DNA of 8,589 bases from an uncultured bacterium (GTDB lineage: Bacteria; Verrucomicrobiota; Lentisphaeria; Oligosphaerales; Oligosphaeraceae), in assembly GCA_902783355.1 (NCBI GenBank), contig CACZQQ010000145.1, forward strand, positions 1 to 8,589, given 5' to 3'. The translations under genes and the position numbers were made by a program. This document shows positions 5,461 through 8,589 of the stretch, one piece after another. Below the pieces are notes generated by a model. It saw only the letters and a list, made by a program, of their open reading frames with translations. It ran no database searches and was not told the origin of the DNA. Within the stretch, counting starts at the first letter, position 1. The number at the start of each line of letters is the position of its first letter.

Positions 5461-6672
5461 CTACTTGGCAGGCAAGGCGTGCATTTTCGCAAGCAGTTTT
5501 TCGCGGGCGGCCGCAAAGCCCTCGTCGCCGTAGACCGCCAGCAGGTAGGCCGTGCTCTCCATGTCGTTGTCGCTGCCGTGCAGGAAGTTGCCAGAAGCCC
5601 CCGGATAGCGCGTCTCCAGCCACGCCCGCAGCTCGTGCTTGTAGAAGACGTTGTTGTTGTGCACGTTGAAGTGAATCTTGCCCAATTTGCTCCCCGGCGG
5701 CACAGGGACGGGCGCAGGGTCATGGCAGACGACCGCGATCACCGGCGGAATCATCAGGGTGGACTTGTGCTTCGTCCAGTCGGCGCCGCGCGTCTCGTTC
5801 AGGACGCGCCGCACAGCCTCGCCGTCCAGACGCACCTCGTCCAGGATGGCGAACTTCTGGCGGAGGCGGTCGATGATGACGCCGTCGGCGCCCTGCTGCA
5901 CGGCGTCCTCGCGGACCATGAAGACGATGATGTCGTGCAGGCCGCCGAGCTGTTCCTTCAGATGCGCCTCCTCATGCCGCCGAAGGAGCTGGTGCCATTC
6001 GTTGGGCTTGCCCCAGTGGGCCAGCAGGTCGTAGGGCATGTTCCAGTAGCGCGCCTTCAGCCACTCGTGGAGGCTGAAAAGCGTGATTTCCGACGGCAGT
6101 TCCTCGCCCGCCTCGGCCGCCGCGCGGCGCAGCTCGCCGATGATGTCGTGCTTGTTCGCCACGGCATTGGGCACGCCGCCGTCAAGCCCCGTCGGCAACC
6201 CGGAGAGGATGCCCTTGTGGTAGGTCAGATGGTAGCACAGCGAACGCAGGTAGGCGGCGGGGGACGGCACATAGAAGCCCTTCTCGTGGAGGACGCGCCC
6301 CGACAGGATCTCCAGCGCCTTGGGCGGCGGATAGTAGGGCATGCGCGCATAGCCTGTCCCCATCTGGACGCCCTCCGAATAGAGGTCGATCTTGATCCTG
6401 CCCGGATGCTCTGCCACCGCGCGGCAGAGGTCGCGGAAGGAGCGCGAGTCGACCATGATGTCCAAGTCGCCCGCATAGGCGCGCTCGGCCGCCGCATCCA
6501 TCGGCACTTTGTCGAACCACCGCAGGACGACATAGGCGACGCCGCGCTCGTTGAGCGTGCGGAAGAAGGCCGGCAGATTGCCGACGCACAGCTTCGGCCC
6601 GCGACGGCGATGCACACGCCGCCGCCAGTTGAACCAAAGCCAATGATAGCGGATTGTCGTCCAGATGCTCAT
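5461..6672 (-). CDS. Putative nucleotidyltransferase-like protein with C-terminal HGSD motif, function unknown
   Basis: I do not recognise this 403-residue protein as a named enzyme. The N-terminus is basic and aromatic (residues 4-25), possibly a membrane-surface contact. Residues 37-96 resemble a polymerase-beta-type nucleotidyltransferase core: a hydrophobic strand YVVLRWFD (47-54), GDLDIMVD with D69 and D71 spaced as metal ligands, and a third candidate acid in IKIDLYS (D96). Such domains occur in surface-polysaccharide clusters. The middle (130-300) is helical and charged with no motif I know. The C-terminal part has KIHFNVHNN (332-340) and NFLHGSDND (362-370), which copies the N-x-x-H-G-S-D active-site signature of nucleoside diphosphate kinase around H365, though the rest of that fold is not evident. 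The gene starts 9 nt after the kinase gene, with a weak AAGATAG upstream, and ends with TAG just before the SRP RNA promoter. Coding status is firm, function is inference. Confidence 0.8.
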   Translation of the reverse strand: MSIWTTIRYHWLWFNWRRRVHRRRGPKLCVGNLPAFFRTLNERGVAYVVLRWFDKVPMDAAAERAYAGDLDIMVDSRSFRDLCRAVAEHPGRIKIDLYSEGVQMGTGYARMPYYPPPKALEILSGRVLHEKGFYVPSPAAYLRSLCYHLTYHKGILSGLPTGLDGGVPNAVANKHDIIGELRRAAAEAGEELPSEITLFSLHEWLKARYWNMPYDLLAHWGKPNEWHQLLRRHEEAHLKEQLGGLHDIIVFMVREDAVQQGADGVIIDRLRQKFAILDEVRLDGEAVRRVLNETRGADWTKHKSTLMIPPVIAVVCHDPAPVPVPPGSKLGKIHFNVHNNNVFYKHELRAWLETRYPGASGNFLHGSDNDMESTAYLLAVYGDEGFAAAREKLLAKMHALPAK

Positions 6673-6681
6673 CTATCTTAT

Positions 6682-7479
6682 TCAGTACAAAGGATCAAAA
6701 ATCGCGCGCACCTCTGGCGGCAGGCGCAGGAGGCGCCTCTCCTTGCGGGAGCGGTGGCGCTTCAGCAGGAGTTCCACGCAGGCGCGGAAATCCTCCAGCG
6801 GCAGGGGCGTCTTGAGGGCCGCGTGCACCTGCGCGATGAAGGCCTGGCTCTCCGGATGGCCGAAGCCCAGGCCGCCGAACTCGATGAAGCGCTGCGTCTG
6901 CATCAGCGGCGCCTCGATCGCCCCCGGCAGGACCGCCGTCGAATTCTCCAAGTCGATCAGGCGCGTCTCGCCCGTCGCGTCGTTGACCATCACGTTCGTG
7001 CGGACGAAATCCGCGTGGTTGATTCCGGCGCGGCTGAGGCGTGCGACCATCTCGGCCGCAAGGGCGGTCTCGCCCTGCGCGATGTCGCGGAAGCCCTCCA
7101 GGAACTCGTAGACGAGGCCGCAGGCGCGGCAGAGGCCCCAGCGGGAGCGGCATTCGTAGGCGGCCAGCAGCGCCGGACAGGGAAGCCCCTTCGCCAGGGC
7201 GCGGCTGTGCGCCAGATACTCCGCCTTCGCGAAGCGGCCGACGCGCAGCCTGTCCTTCAGGCGCGGCAGCCGGAAATGCTTGACCAGGACGGGGCCGCGG
7301 GCGGTCTCCGCGCGGAAGACAAGCCGCTGCGCATCGTCCTTGAAGACGCGTGCGGCGCCCTCCCCCGGCCTCTGAAGCGCGCGCAGGACGCCCTCGCGGT
7401 CGGCCGCGGCGCCCTTCACGAAGGCGACGGCCAGGCCGTCTTGCGCCAAGGGCGTCTCCAATGTCGCGTCGGTGAACAT
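6682..7479 (-). CDS. Lipopolysaccharide kinase-like protein (WaaP/Kdo kinase family)
   Basis: The protein (265 residues) has the compact protein-kinase-like fold of kinases that phosphorylate heptose or Kdo in the LPS inner core, on the cytoplasmic side of the inner membrane. Visible elements are the ATP-binding lysine K67 in VLVKHF (64-69), a probable helix-C glutamate E87, the catalytic loop H155-A-D157-F-V-R-T-N162 (the HxD....N pattern) and the metal-binding D176 in LIDLENS. The acid E178 after the Asp-Leu is less usual than DF/DLH forms. The size matches this family, with a basic C-terminal stretch KRHRSRKERR (240-249). The ATG at 7479 lies 3 nt behind the preceding stop codon, and the AGGAG overlapping that stop abuts the ATG with no spacer; no better start is nearby. 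The acceptor sugar cannot be told from sequence, and another small-molecule or surface-glycan kinase role is possible. Confidence 0.82.
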   Translation of the reverse strand: MFTDATLETPLAQDGLAVAFVKGAAADREGVLRALQRPGEGAARVFKDDAQRLVFRAETARGPVLVKHFRLPRLKDRLRVGRFAKAEYLAHSRALAKGLPCPALLAAYECRSRWGLCRACGLVYEFLEGFRDIAQGETALAAEMVARLSRAGINHADFVRTNVMVNDATGETRLIDLENSTAVLPGAIEAPLMQTQRFIEFGGLGFGHPESQAFIAQVHAALKTPLPLEDFRACVELLLKRHRSRKERRLLRLPPEVRAIFDPLY

Positions 7480-7482
7480 CTC

Positions 7483-8589
7483 CTACTGTGCCATGACCCA
7501 GTCGCAGTTGAGGACCTTTTCCAGCAAATCGTTCTCGGTGTAGTAGTAATGGTTGCTGGCCTCGTAGCCCAGGCGCGAATCGCGGTGGAAGAGTTCCAGC
7601 AGGCGGATGGCCTCGGCGCGCTCCTTCTGCACGACCGCCTTGTCCAGACGGCCCGCCTTGCGGGCGCGCACGAAGGCGATCTGGTTGGCGGCCGCCTGGA
7701 AGTGGCAGCGGCATGCGTCGGCGATGGTGATGAGTTCGGCCAGATGGGCGGCCTGCCGCGCGTCGGCGGGCTTCGGCAGCGCCGTCAGGATGTCGAGCCC
7801 CCTCTGCCATTCGCTGCCCAGCAGGTCGAAGGCCTTCTGGAAGAGGTCTTCGGGGAAGCCGTCCTCGCCGGGCTTGAAGGGGCCCTTGTCGTTGGGGGGG
7901 CGGTGGCCGCCGCGCCAGCCTGGCAGGTCGTCGAAGGGGAAGCCGATCATGGTGGACTTGCGGCCGGTGGGCTTCGTGTAGAGAAGGTTGACGGGGCCGT
8001 AGTTCTGCGGCGCGTTGTAGAGCGGCGTGCAGCCCCAGATGGGGAAGTACTTCTCGAAGGAGTCGGAGAAGATGCTCCAGGCCTTGAGGACGGCCTGCTG
8101 GCAGTCGTCGCCGAAGAGGAACTGGGCGAGGCGCTCCTTGGAGCAGCTGAGCAGCGGCAGGTTGCCGCCGGGGGCGCCGCCGTGCGTCCAGCCGAGCATG
8201 AGGCCGTCCACGCCGCATTCGCGCAGGTTCTTGAGATGGCGCTCGACCAGATCGGGCACAGGCAGATACGGCATGGCGGAAAGTTCCCAGCTCACATTGG
8301 TCTGGATCTTGGCCACGCAGGAGCGGCCGTGCGCGCGCGCCAGCTCCCAGATGTGGCGGCTGACCTCGCCGGGGCCCACCTTCGAGATGGTGTAGTCCCG
8401 CACGCGGCTCTTGACGCCCAGCACGTCGGTCGGCATCAGGCTCTCGCTGACCGACATGACGCTCACGCCCTCGCCCAGGTTGCCGATGATCTCGTCCAGC
8501 CAGTCCGGCTGCCACGCCCATGCGTAGGTGATGAGGCGCACGCCCGTGCCGGCGCGCTGCAGGCCGTCGTAGAAGGCCTTGTTGACCTC
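7483..8589 (-). CDS. Large glycoside-hydrolase-like protein of unknown family, N-terminus beyond window
   Basis: The reading frame is open to the right edge, so only the last 368 residues are seen (numbered here from the edge). The visible part starts mid-protein (VNKAFYDGL), so the GTG at 8541 is not the real start. I cannot name the family. It is rich in Trp, Tyr and His and has the look of the end of a (beta/alpha)8 barrel: ITYAWAWQPDW (20-30), KIQTNVSWE (94-102) with a possible acidic catalytic or sugar-binding residue E102, GLMLGWTHGGAPGGN (129-143), then a helical C-terminal region ending RLGYEASNHYYYTENDL (339-355). Such strand-end acids and aromatic residues are common in carbohydrate-active enzymes, and I have seen similar unnamed proteins in Planctomycetes/Lentisphaerae-type genomes, but that is memory, not a match. 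It stops at TAG 3 nt before the kinase gene, so the two are probably one operon. A secretion signal, if any, would lie outside the window. Confidence 0.75.
   Translation of the reverse strand, partial: EVNKAFYDGLQRAGTGVRLITYAWAWQPDWLDEIIGNLGEGVSVMSVSESLMPTDVLGVKSRVRDYTISKVGPGEVSRHIWELARAHGRSCVAKIQTNVSWELSAMPYLPVPDLVERHLKNLRECGVDGLMLGWTHGGAPGGNLPLLSCSKERLAQFLFGDDCQQAVLKAWSIFSDSFEKYFPIWGCTPLYNAPQNYGPVNLLYTKPTGRKSTMIGFPFDDLPGWRGGHRPPNDKGPFKPGEDGFPEDLFQKAFDLLGSEWQRGLDILTALPKPADARQAAHLAELITIADACRCHFQAAANQIAFVRARKAGRLDKAVVQKERAEAIRLLELFHRDSRLGYEASNHYYYTENDLLEKVLNCDWVMAQ

Noticed and set aside
6695..8521. Minus-strand open frame of 608 codons across the GH-like and kinase genes
   Set aside because: It is a high-GC shadow in another frame: very rich in Arg, Pro, Gly and Ala, with no motifs, overlapping two genes that have clear protein signatures.

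Overview
The window comes from a high-GC bacterial genome in which every gene I can support is transcribed right to left (minus strand). The organism is probably a Gram-negative anaerobe. A lipopolysaccharide-kinase-like protein points to an LPS outer layer, and an indolepyruvate:ferredoxin oxidoreductase points to anaerobic amino-acid metabolism. A Planctomycetes/Verrucomicrobia/Lentisphaerae-Kiritimatiellae relative is my best guess, based on the feel of the proteins only. No 16S or other phylogenetic marker was compared.

Layout in the direction of transcription (right to left). (1) 8589-5461: three tightly packed genes. These are the C-terminal 368 residues of a large tryptophan-rich, glycoside-hydrolase-like protein of unknown function, a WaaP/Kdo-kinase-like small kinase, and a 403-residue protein with a nucleotidyltransferase-like Asp-x-Asp site and a nucleoside-diphosphate-kinase-like HGSD motif near its C-terminus. 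Together they look like a cell-surface carbohydrate module. (2) 5436-5310: a 4.5S-type signal recognition particle RNA, unmistakable from its domain IV core and a 13-bp closing stem that runs into a T6 terminator. It has a plausible -10 box. (3) 5269-3087: dnaX (clamp loader tau subunit, with a 23-copy 9-bp repeat coding for a Pro-rich linker) followed 5 nt later by recR. SRP RNA-dnaX-recR is a widely conserved order, but the usual ybaB between dnaX and recR is absent. (4) 3038-1: iorA and iorB, then a class II ketose-bisphosphate aldolase cut by the left window edge. Gaps are 48, 27 and 13 nt, so recR-iorA-iorB-aldolase may be read from one transcript with dnaX.

There is no gene-free stretch above 300 bases. 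The largest gap (5270-5460) is filled by the SRP RNA, its promoter and terminator, and a short AT-rich palindrome. I see no mobile element, CRISPR array, tRNA or rRNA. Most of the window is ordinary housekeeping. The parts most worth a second look are the three-gene surface module with its poorly recognised proteins, the repeat tract in dnaX, and the IorA form without a ferredoxin domain.
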